Positions 1 through 5,565 of a stretch of DNA of 5,565 bases are shown here, one piece after another. The position numbers were made by a program, and so were the translations under genes. Source of the DNA: Planctomycetota bacterium (lineage in GTDB: Bacteria > Planctomycetota > Phycisphaerae > UBA1845 > PWPN01); the NCBI GenBank assembly GCA_016209665.1, contig JACQVT010000832.1:1-5565 (forward strand). Reading direction: 5' to 3'. The notes below the pieces were generated by a model. It was given only the letters and a program-made list of their open reading frames with translations. It was not told where the DNA came from and made no database searches. Numbering within the stretch: position 1 is the stretch's first letter; every line of letters begins with the position of its first letter.

Positions 1-18
1 GCCCAGGCCGCCCAGGCC
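1..18 (-). repeat. Two tandem 9-nt units coding Gly-Leu-Gly at the window edge
   Basis: The plus strand reads GCCCAGGCC twice in tandem (1-9, 10-18), which codes GLGGLG on the minus strand just after the RVYDVSDLL linker of the secretin-like protein. It may be the start of a longer glycine-rich insert; the window ends here so its length is unknown. Confidence 0.5.
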
Positions 19-1794
19 CTCGTTTTGCGACCGGAAACTCGGGATGCGAATCAGCAGGTCACTCACGTCATACACCCGCGTGATCTTGTTGCGGTCGAGT
101 TCTTCGCGGGTGCTGATGCGGACGATGCCATCCACGATGTCGTAATCCAACTGTCCCTCGGTCCCGCCCACGTTGTCCAGCAGCAGCTTCTGGATCGTCT
201 CGAACCGGGCGTTCTCCAGGGCGATGCCCAGCGTGTCGGTCGTCCGGTCGATCCCCTGCACGATCAAGGCGTTCCAGTTGACGTTCACCGACAGCCTGCT
301 CTGCTCGCGCAGCCAGTTGATGACCTCCTCGAATCCCGTGCCCTCCGGGAAGTCGATCGGCGGCGCCGTCTCGCGCAAGCGTTCCCTCGACCTGCGGTCG
401 ATTTCATCCTCGCCCGTGATGCCTGCTCCGAACGGGTCCCGCTCGGCGATGATCCGCCACTCCTCCTCGCTGGGATAGGCCACGATCTTCTCGCCCGCCC
501 CGGTCACGTTGGGGATCCGCGCCGACTCCGCCTCCTGGATCGTCTCGGCGAGCTTATCGCGGGCCGTCCGCAGGTCGCGCGTCTGCTTCTGGATCAGGGC
601 GGCCTGGTCCATGTTATCGAGCATGAACTTCGCCGGCTCGTACGTCGGATCGATCAGCAGGATCTCCTTCAGCAAGTCGGCGGCCTTGCTGTACTGCAGT
701 TCCGTCTGGAGCTGCATGACCTGCTCGAACAACTGGCCGATCCGGTCCTCCCGCTCCTTCTCGTCTCGCGCCCGCCGCTTCCCCTCCAGATCGAGGGCCG
801 TCCGCCGCTGGATTTGGGCCTGCGTCGCGTCGTAGGCCCGCTTCTCGTCGTCAATGAACCGCCCCAGCGAGTCCAGTTGTCGGACCAGTTGGTTGTATTG
901 CTCGGGCGCGAAATCCCGCCGGGCTGTCTCCACCATCCGCCGCGCCAGGTCCAGCCGCTCCCCGGCCACGTCGAACTGCTTGTCGGCGATCGCCTGTCGA
1001 ATATCCCGCTCGTTCCTGCGGAACAGCACCTCCGTCCGCTGGGCCACCGCCCGCCGATGCTGCTGCTCCTCGCTTAACAGGCCGGGCCGGCCCTCCGCCT
1101 TGCGATACTGCCGCACCAGGTCCAGGCCGCTCGCCGCCTGCGGATCGTTCGGGCTGATCCGCAGGGCCTCCTGGAACCGCTGCTCCGCCGTGTCCAGTTG
1201 CCCCTTGGCCAGGGCCTCGTTACCGGCACGCACCGCGGCCTCGGCCAACGTCCGATCGTCGGTGGGCGTCGGAGCCGGCACTGGACCCTGGCGCCGAGCC
1301 TCTCGCTGCTTGGCTGCCGATGGCCGCGTCTGGGCCACGCCTGCCGGCTGTGTCTGGGCGCCCTTCAGCTTGGACTCCAGTTGCTCCTGCCGGGCGATCG
1401 TGGCCAACCCGTTCCTGGCCCGCGTCTTCTGATCGTCCGAGGCGTACGGGTTCTTCTGGACCGCGCCGAACAGGTCGGCCGCCCGCGGCCGCTGCCCCGC
1501 CTCCAGGGCCTGCTCGGCATCCTGCAAGTCGCGCCTGGCCTTGTTCGATTGGTTAATGGCCACCACGACCTCGTCGACCAGTTCGCTCCGCTGGCGGTTC
1601 TGGTCGGCGTTCAATTGGGCGGGCTCAATCTCCAGCAGCAGCGCCTTGCTCTGCTCGTACTGCCCGGCCTTGAACAGTTGACTCGCCTTGTCCAGCTTCT
1701 CGGCCGCCGTCATCTCCGCCAGCGCGGAGGCGGCCCCGAGACCCAGCACCAAAGCGACAACAACCCATCGCGAGAGTTTCCTGCCCGTACTCAA
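1..1794 (-). CDS. Exported TPR/STN-domain protein, probable secretin (GspD/PilQ-like), N-terminal part
   Basis: Partial: 598 codons without a stop, cut by the left window edge. I chose TTG at 1794-1792 because AAAGGAGG (1801-1808) lies 6 nt upstream and the next residues form a signal peptide: basic start (R5, K6, R9), hydrophobic core about 10-22, and cleavage after ALA at residue 26. An in-frame stop lies at 1849-1851. Mature protein: helical TPR-like repeats at about 30-75, a clearer TPR at about 186-222 (GNEALAKGQLDTAEQRFQEA), a helical region 240-335 rich in Arg/Glu, and another TPR at about 353-396 (LQYSKAADLLKEILLIDP). Residues about 479-565 look like an STN-type domain (PIDFPEGTGFEEVINWL, then DYDIVDGIVRIST). 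The linker RVYDVSDLL is at 573-581, followed by a Gly-rich start at the edge. In planctomycete homologues this linker usually precedes the secretin domain (recall). Inferred role: outer-membrane gate of a type II secretion or type IV pilus-like machine. It could instead be an STN protein without a pore; only the missing C-terminus can tell. Confidence 0.8.
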   Translation of the reverse strand, partial: MSTGRKLSRWVVVALVLGLGAASALAEMTAAEKLDKASQLFKAGQYEQSKALLLEIEPAQLNADQNRQRSELVDEVVVAINQSNKARRDLQDAEQALEAGQRPRAADLFGAVQKNPYASDDQKTRARNGLATIARQEQLESKLKGAQTQPAGVAQTRPSAAKQREARRQGPVPAPTPTDDRTLAEAAVRAGNEALAKGQLDTAEQRFQEALRISPNDPQAASGLDLVRQYRKAEGRPGLLSEEQQHRRAVAQRTEVLFRRNERDIRQAIADKQFDVAGERLDLARRMVETARRDFAPEQYNQLVRQLDSLGRFIDDEKRAYDATQAQIQRRTALDLEGKRRARDEKEREDRIGQLFEQVMQLQTELQYSKAADLLKEILLIDPTYEPAKFMLDNMDQAALIQKQTRDLRTARDKLAETIQEAESARIPNVTGAGEKIVAYPSEEEWRIIAERDPFGAGITGEDEIDRRSRERLRETAPPIDFPEGTGFEEVINWLREQSRLSVNVNWNALIVQGIDRTTDTLGIALENARFETIQKLLLDNVGGTEGQLDYDIVDGIVRISTREELDRNKITRVYDVSDLLIRIPSFRSQNEGLGGLG

Positions 1795-1808
1795 GGAAGG
1801 CCTCCTTT
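1792..1808 (-). promoter_or_regulatory. Strong Shine-Dalgarno and TTG start of the secretin-like gene
   Basis: On the minus strand AAAGGAGG (1808-1801) is followed by a 6-nt spacer and then TTG (1794-1792). No ATG gives a sensible N-terminus: the first in-frame ATG (residue 28) falls just after the predicted signal-peptide cleavage site and would lose the export signal. An in-frame GTG at 1848-1846 would add 18 residues before the signal peptide and lacks comparable ribosome binding support. The ribosome binding site therefore decides the start. Confidence 0.8.
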
Positions 1809-1856
1809 GTCTGCGCTCGCAGGAGCCACCAAGGCGGGGAAAGACCACTTACGAGC

Positions 1857-1881
1857 GGAAGCAAAGCTTACCGCAGCTTCC
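1857..1881 (-). repeat. Small inverted repeat GGAAGC/GCTTCC
   Basis: GGAAGC (1857-1862) and GCTTCC (1876-1881) can pair over 6 bp around a 13-nt loop containing the palindrome AAGCTT. It lies between the larger hairpin and the ribosome binding site of the secretin-like gene. The stem is short and could be chance in GC-rich DNA; I record it because it is the second hairpin in the same leader. Confidence 0.3.
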
Positions 1882-1900
1882 AGCCAAACGCCAGTCCCTC

Positions 1901-1935
1901 GTTCAGCCGGTCTGTCCGCACCCGCCGGCCTGAAC
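1901..1935 (-). repeat. Intergenic inverted repeat (10-bp stem, one bulge, 14-nt loop)
   Basis: The plus-strand arms are GTTCAGCCGG (1901-1910) and CCGGCCTGAAC (1925-1935). They pair over 10 base pairs with a single bulged C at 1929 and a 14-nt loop (1911-1924). The stem would form in RNA from either strand. On the minus strand it is followed by GAGGGACTGG, not a T-run, so it is not a standard Rho-independent terminator. It may be an mRNA stability or attenuation element between genes C and D, or a protein-binding site. The pairing is visible; the role is unknown. Confidence 0.65.
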
Positions 1936-2006
1936 CCGGGATGCCCATCGCAGCCTGAACCTCAGCCTCCAGCGCAGCTTACGACCGTCAGTCTCGGCGG
2001 AACCGA

Positions 2007-3857
2007 TCAGTACTCCTCCCGTCCTCGACGTTCGCGCATTGGGCCCAGTCGCGGCGGCATCTCCCGCTCCAGCGGACTGACGGCAGGAGCCCGCAATGGG
2101 GTGCCGGTGTCCCTCCTCTTGTTCAGCTCGGACAGCATTTCCCGCCGGACGCCGAAGTCCCGTGCCACGAACCGCTCCTCCACGTCTCCGTCCGCCGATA
2201 CCAGTACCAAGGCCGCCGTCGGCTTGGCCTCCCGGTAGCGAATCCCGCTCTTGTCGGAGGTCCGCTCCTCGTATGGCCGCGACAAATCCACGCCGGCCAC
2301 GACGCCATCGTAACTGAACTCCTGGAGGTGAACGTTGAAGGACAGCGGCTGACCCAGCGTGACGTTTTGCCGCGTGGGCGGCTTCCATTCGCCGTCAAAC
2401 CACTCATGCAGCTCGATCCTGGCCCCCTGGTTGGCGTCGGCGGACATGAGGAACAGGTATTCGCTGGGGGGGAGAGTCGCGGGCTCGGACCACTTGGACC
2501 ATTCCCCGGTGAGGATCACCTTGGCCGCGTCCTCCGGCTTCTTGAACCTGGAGAGGAGACCCGCGTTCGGGTTGACCGCGAGCAGACGCACGCGGTAGCG
2601 GTAAGTCTCCCCCGGCTTGGCGCTGATGTCCGTGACCCACGCCAGGTCGACGTCGGGCCCCAGGCTGAGGGTCTGGGCCTCCTGACGGAGCCGCTCGGCC
2701 TCCTGTTCATCCCGGAGCAGACCGCGGAGCTTCACCTCAATGCTCCGCTGGAAGGACTGGGCGTCCGCCTCGTCTTTCTGCGTGAGCGTCCGGCTGTTGA
2801 TCGCCTCCGTCAGCAACCGCTGCGCCTCGGTGTAGTTCTCCGACGTGGGCGAATCGCCGGCGAGCAGAGCGTTGACCTGGGTTTTCACCTTCGCGTAATC
2901 CACCCGCCTGACCGCCTCGGCCGGCTTGGCCTTTTCAGGCTCCGGGCCCGGGAGCGTCACGTGGAAGTCCTCGAGCCACTTGAAGGTCACGCCGCCCGGC
3001 ATCTCCGCCGGGACCTTCCAGTCCGTGGCGTAGGTCAGGCGGGACTGGAAGTCCGGTCGCAGGATGTTGGCCTGTTCGCGCCGGGCCTCCTCCTGAATCT
3101 GCGTAATGTAATGGTAATACCCTTCGGCGATGCTCGGCTCGCCGTCGTGGGTCTCCAGGGGCACGTCCGCCCGACCGCTCAACACCAGCGACACCCACGG
3201 CACCGCCGCTTGGGGCTCTTCCCACACCCCGCTGGCGAGCTGACGCTGACGCTCCGCCTCGACCTTCAGGACGATCAACTGCTGGCGTTCCACCGCGTAC
3301 CGGGCCTTCATGAAGGCCTCCTGCTGGGCCTTGCGGGGAACCGTGGCGAACACGGTGATCCACTGGTAGTCCTTCTCGAACGGCGACTCGGATATCACGG
3401 ACGATGGCTGTTGCGCCTCGCCGACCAGCCGGATCTGCGCCGCCGGCAACGTCGCGACGCCGCGTCCGGTCGTCAGCGCCGGTGAGCCCGGCGGGAGAAT
3501 CCCCACCAGTTCCACGATCCCGCCGGGCTTGATCCCGGGCTGCAGTTGCGGCGTGGGCGGGTTGATCGGCACGAAGACCACCGGCAGATCCGTCGGCATC
3601 TTGCCCCCGATCTTCGGCTCCTCCCACTTGGGCAGCTCCGGCGTCGGAGGATTCTTCAGCCGCTCGACCACCTGCCTCATCTCCTCGTCCAGCTTGGCGT
3701 AGAACGCCGCCGGACTCAGCGTCTCGCCCGCGACTTCCACGTGATAGGGGTCCCTCACGCCATACAGGAAGATGGCCGCCGCCAGGACGGCTCCCGCGAC
3801 CCCGATCACGAGCTTCTCCAGATGCCGCTCGCCGAACCCGACGTTCTGCTTGGCCAT
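2007..3857 (-). CDS. Membrane-anchored periplasmic protein with beta-rich domains, candidate PilP/GspC-position component
   Basis: 616 residues, complete. ATG at 3857-3855 lies 3 nt after the stop of gene B, with GGAG (3867-3864) 6 nt upstream, inside the end of that gene, so translation is probably coupled. One N-terminal membrane segment at about 14-33 with a short basic cytoplasmic end; the rest should be periplasmic. A Pro-rich linker follows (about 69-112), then a mixed domain (about 114-300) and a helical segment (about 318-395, charged, with a coiled-coil look at 382-394). A beta domain comes next (about 403-475; PGETYRYRVRL at 415-425, NPN at 429-431, then EYLFLMSAD) resembling a fibronectin-III or bacterial Ig fold. 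It has no cysteines. The last 17 residues repeat the tail of gene B. I do not recognise a named family. From topology and position directly before the secretin-like gene I infer a link between the inner-membrane platform and the secretin; similar proteins beside planctomycete secretins are usually called hypothetical. Confidence 0.85.
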   Translation of the reverse strand: MAKQNVGFGERHLEKLVIGVAGAVLAAAIFLYGVRDPYHVEVAGETLSPAAFYAKLDEEMRQVVERLKNPPTPELPKWEEPKIGGKMPTDLPVVFVPINPPTPQLQPGIKPGGIVELVGILPPGSPALTTGRGVATLPAAQIRLVGEAQQPSSVISESPFEKDYQWITVFATVPRKAQQEAFMKARYAVERQQLIVLKVEAERQRQLASGVWEEPQAAVPWVSLVLSGRADVPLETHDGEPSIAEGYYHYITQIQEEARREQANILRPDFQSRLTYATDWKVPAEMPGGVTFKWLEDFHVTLPGPEPEKAKPAEAVRRVDYAKVKTQVNALLAGDSPTSENYTEAQRLLTEAINSRTLTQKDEADAQSFQRSIEVKLRGLLRDEQEAERLRQEAQTLSLGPDVDLAWVTDISAKPGETYRYRVRLLAVNPNAGLLSRFKKPEDAAKVILTGEWSKWSEPATLPPSEYLFLMSADANQGARIELHEWFDGEWKPPTRQNVTLGQPLSFNVHLQEFSYDGVVAGVDLSRPYEERTSDKSGIRYREAKPTAALVLVSADGDVEERFVARDFGVRREMLSELNKRRDTGTPLRAPAVSPLEREMPPRLGPMRERRGREEY

Positions 3858-3860
3858 CGC

Positions 3861-5312
3861 TCACTCCATCTCGCGACCTCGCCGCTCGCGGCCCAGCCCG
3901 CGCGGCATGAACCCCTCATCGGGATATCGGCCCATCGGAGGCCGCACCGGCTGGATCGTCCCGCCGCGGCTCGCGTCGCTCAGGTAGGTGCCCGCCTTGA
4001 TGCTCGCCGGCATCAGGTCAATGTACTTGAGCTGCTCGGAGGATTTGTCATCCTTGCGGACGGTCAGCGTGTTCCGCAGGATGCAGTGTTCCAGCTCGAG
4101 CCGCACGCGGAGCAGAGGACCCGATCCGTAAACGAAATCCCGCAGCAGCGGGTCGGACGCCGTTGCCTCGTAGCTCGTGGACAGGCAGGTGTAGAACCCG
4201 GTTTTCCCGATCTCGTCGATGACGCGCAGAAGGTAGTTCGCGTCGATCACGAGTCCGACCGACAGGTAGATGACGTCCAGGGCCTCGCTGGCCTGCCGTT
4301 GCGTGAACGCCGCCGAATGCGAGTTCACCGGCGGGGTCGGGCTGCCCACCTCGATGGTGGTGCCGCCGCCCCCACCCAGCCCGATGACACCGCTGTCCTG
4401 CAGTTTGGCCAGATAAGGCCCCACCGCGATGTACAGCAGGTGCTTGATGGGCAGGTTCCCCACCCACCGTTCCTCCTCCGGCAGTTGGGCAGCTACTTCG
4501 TTGTTCAGGCGGGCGAGGGCCTGGATGATGTCCTCCTGGATCCACAGGCTGACCTGCGACTCCCACATCAGTTCCACCGGCGGGTCCTTGGCCGCGATCT
4601 GGTTTCGGGCGTCCAAGGCCTCGATGGCGGCATAGCAATGAATCTCGTGCGCCCGCTTGAGGCTGGCTCCGGCGGTCGGGTCCCGCCGGACGAGTTCCTC
4701 CGGCGTGAGGTTTTCGAGGTTCTCGGCGCTCGGCGCGCCGCCGCCGGCGTCGGTCCCGTGGATCAGTCCGAGGCTCGGCGCCGGGACCACCGGGACGCCC
4801 GGAAGTGCGCTCTTGCCCGTGGGGCTGGCGCCCGGGACCATCCCGCTCTCTCGCTGACGCTTCTGCTCCAGCCGAAGCATCTCCTCGCGGTACTCCTCGA
4901 TGTCCCTGGCCTGCGGACGGTCCTTGGCGTTCAGCAGGGCCAGCAGTTCCTTGCGTTTCTTGTCGGCGTCTTCCACGCAGAAGTTGGGGGCCATCCGCTC
5001 CTTGGGCGCGGGAAACACGTCGCTGCGGAGCAGGGCATGGGGGCTGGTCCTCGCCGCTCGGGCGAGGAACCGTTCGACGTTGCGCCGGATGTCGCTCTGC
5101 TGTCGCCGGACCTCCTCGATCACCCGCTCGTTGGCGACCTTGGCCGCCGCTCCCTGGAGGTTGGAATACACCTGCCGGTCACTCTCCAGCAACGCCTGCG
5201 AGTCCGGCAGGATCATGCCCAGCACCAGCAGCGCCACCGATACCAGTCCCAGCGAGCTGCAGACCACCAGCGTCAGGTGCGATTTGACCCAGGTTATGAT
5301 CTTCGATCCCAT
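3861..5312 (-). CDS. Membrane-anchored PilO/GspM-like component (inferred)
   Basis: 483 residues, complete. ATG at 5312-5310 is the only sensible start: an in-frame stop lies at 5334-5336, and GGGAG (5327-5323) sits 10 nt upstream. One membrane helix at about 13-35 is followed by a charged helical stretch at about 42-90 likely to form a coiled coil, then a second charged helix at about 114-155, a low-complexity Pro/Gly/Ala linker (about 157-200) and an alpha/beta part. Within that part are WIQEDIIQALARLN (257-270), LPIKHLLYI (287-295), a Gly run (311-317), EALDVIYLSVGLVIDANYLL (343-362), IGKTGFYTCLSTSYEA (368-383) and YGSGPLLRVRLELEHCILR (395-413). Short anchor, coiled coil, then ferredoxin-like periplasmic domains is the plan of PilO, PilN and GspM; I infer that role without a confirmed family match. 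Five cysteines are present, four of them outside the membrane helix. The C-terminal tail MPRGLGRERRGREME closely resembles the end of the next gene. Confidence 0.85.
   Translation of the reverse strand: MGSKIITWVKSHLTLVVCSSLGLVSVALLVLGMILPDSQALLESDRQVYSNLQGAAAKVANERVIEEVRRQQSDIRRNVERFLARAARTSPHALLRSDVFPAPKERMAPNFCVEDADKKRKELLALLNAKDRPQARDIEEYREEMLRLEQKRQRESGMVPGASPTGKSALPGVPVVPAPSLGLIHGTDAGGGAPSAENLENLTPEELVRRDPTAGASLKRAHEIHCYAAIEALDARNQIAAKDPPVELMWESQVSLWIQEDIIQALARLNNEVAAQLPEEERWVGNLPIKHLLYIAVGPYLAKLQDSGVIGLGGGGGTTIEVGSPTPPVNSHSAAFTQRQASEALDVIYLSVGLVIDANYLLRVIDEIGKTGFYTCLSTSYEATASDPLLRDFVYGSGPLLRVRLELEHCILRNTLTVRKDDKSSEQLKYIDLMPASIKAGTYLSDASRGGTIQPVRPPMGRYPDEGFMPRGLGRERRGREME
3864..3867 (-). 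promoter_or_regulatory. Ribosome binding site of gene C inside the end of gene B
   Basis: GGAG is formed by the last two sense codons of gene B (ATG GAG). It is followed by TGAGCG and then the ATG of gene C at 3857. The ribosome finishing B would stop within the initiation region of C, which favours coupled, near-equal synthesis of the two membrane-anchored proteins. Confidence 0.6.
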
Positions 5313-5342
5313 AGGCTCACCACTCCCGCCCGGTCAGCCGCG

Positions 5343-5565
5343 TCATCGGGGCTGCTCCGTCGCCACGCCTCCGCCCGCCGACCCGGGCCCGGGTTTCTCG
5401 CCCAGCACCACCGCGATAATGATCTCGAACTCCCAATCCGACAGGGTCGATTCCTTGGTCACCGGATCGGTCTTCGCCGCCGACCGTGACGAGCCCACGG
5501 ACGAAAACGTTGCCCCGCCGAATCGCGGCGGGCCCACCGTCGTCAGCGCACGGTCGGTCTTGGAC
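5343..5565 (-). CDS. C-terminal fragment of an unrecognised gene, possibly a PilN/GspL-type component
   Basis: Partial: 73 residues ending at TGA (5345-5343), open to the right edge, so its start lies outside the window. The visible part has a Ser/Thr/Gly-rich segment, then TKESTLSDWEFEIIIAVVL, which looks like a terminal beta strand or short hydrophobic edge strand, then a Gly/Pro-rich tail ending TEQPR. The GTG at 5537 is an internal codon more likely than a start, because no ribosome binding site precedes it and the frame stays open. I prefer this frame over the two alternatives because its residue mix is protein-like and it ends 30 nt before gene B. A component upstream of a PilO-like gene would be PilN- or PilM-like by position, but the piece is too short to assign. 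It lacks the RERRGRE tail of the next two genes. Confidence 0.6.
   Translation of the reverse strand, partial: SKTDRALTTVGPPRFGGATFSSVGSSRSAAKTDPVTKESTLSDWEFEIIIAVVLGEKPGPGSAGGGVATEQPR

Larger units (their letters stand above)
1795..2006 (-). other. 212-nt intergenic region before the secretin-like gene
   Basis: This is the only sizeable gap between genes in the window; the other two are 30 and 3 nt. Read on the minus strand it holds a long inverted repeat (1901-1935), a smaller one (1857-1881), two short direct repeats and the ribosome binding site of the next gene. I find no convincing -35/-10 pair and no T-run after either hairpin, so neither a promoter nor an intrinsic terminator is supported. 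It probably serves as the untranslated leader of the secretin-like gene, or as a spacer within one transcript. Confidence 0.6.

Noticed and set aside
25..1077. Plus-strand open frame of 350 codons opposite the secretin-like gene
   Set aside because: It shares the triplet phase with the minus-strand gene, so it is an antisense mirror. The minus-strand translation has a signal peptide, TPRs and the RVYDVSDLL linker; the plus frame has no recognisable motif.
1625..1864. Minus-strand frame of 79 codons overlapping the start of the secretin-like gene
   Set aside because: It runs out of frame with the signal peptide and TPR region and has no ribosome binding site; AAAGGAGG at 1801-1808 points to the TTG frame instead.
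1857..1935. Intrinsic terminator after gene C
   Set aside because: Both hairpins in the gap lack a following T-run on the minus strand and the larger one has a 14-nt loop, so a Rho-independent terminator is not supported.
1795..2006. Promoter or cyclic-di-GMP riboswitch upstream of the secretin-like gene
   Set aside because: No -35/-10 pair with normal spacing was found. The gap does not show the conserved core I know for GEMM-type riboswitches; GTAAGC and GGGACTGG fragments are too short to count.
1198..2238. Plus-strand open frame of 346 codons spanning the secretin start, the gap and the end of gene C
   Set aside because: It is an antisense mirror over gene D continuing through the gap; low-complexity Arg/Leu/Pro/Gly product with no ribosome binding site support.
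1903..2388. Minus-strand frame of 161 codons covering the end of gene C and part of the gap
   Set aside because: It lies in a different frame over real gene C sequence, is Gly/Arg/Ala-rich, has no ribosome binding site and ends inside the intergenic hairpin.
2328..3485. Plus-strand open frame of 385 codons opposite gene C
   Set aside because: Antisense shadow in GC-rich DNA; the opposite strand encodes the anchored beta-domain protein with a proper start and coupled ribosome binding site.
3546..5489. Plus-strand open frame of 647 codons across genes B and C
   Set aside because: It runs codon-on-codon opposite gene B, where high GC removes stops. The product is loaded with Arg, His, Pro and Leu and shows no domain, signal or ribosome binding site, while the minus strand gives clear membrane anchors and domains.

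Overview
The window is GC-rich, bacterial, and coded entirely on the minus strand. Read in that direction (right to left) it holds four genes in a row. Gene A (5343-5565) is only a C-terminal piece. Gene B (3861-5312) and gene C (2007-3857) are complete. Gene D (1-1794) starts inside the window and runs off the left edge. Three features point to Planctomycetota: gene D carries a signal peptide, helical TPR-like repeats, an STN-like domain and the linker RVYDVSDLL; gene C has a beta domain of the kind 'KPGETYRYRVRL..NPN'; gene B has the pattern 'YGSGPLLRVRLELEHCILR'. These match what I remember of uncharacterised proteins beside pilM-type genes and secretins in that phylum. The taxonomic call is recall, not a search.

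Layout on the minus strand: the end of A; a 30-nt gap; B, with one N-terminal membrane anchor, a coiled-coil-like stretch, a Pro/Gly linker and two alpha/beta-looking segments; a 3-nt gap with the ribosome binding site of C inside the last codons of B; C, with one membrane anchor, a Pro-rich linker and beta-rich domains; a 212-nt intergenic stretch with a strong inverted repeat; then D, which appears to start at TTG behind a near-perfect Shine-Dalgarno sequence. The secretin pore domain of D, if present, lies beyond the left edge.

The likely joint role is a type IV pilus or type II secretion-like envelope machine. B and C would be inner-membrane anchored periplasmic components, in the positions held by PilO and PilP (or GspM and GspC) in proteobacterial loci. 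D would be the exported outer-membrane gate or its periplasmic part. This assignment rests on gene order, topology and the D motifs; B and C have no named family that I can assign with certainty.

The most notable observation is that B and C, otherwise unlike each other, end in nearly the same charged tail (MP..LG..RERRGRE) encoded with different synonymous codons. I see no RNA genes, mobile elements, CRISPR arrays or convincing plus-strand genes.
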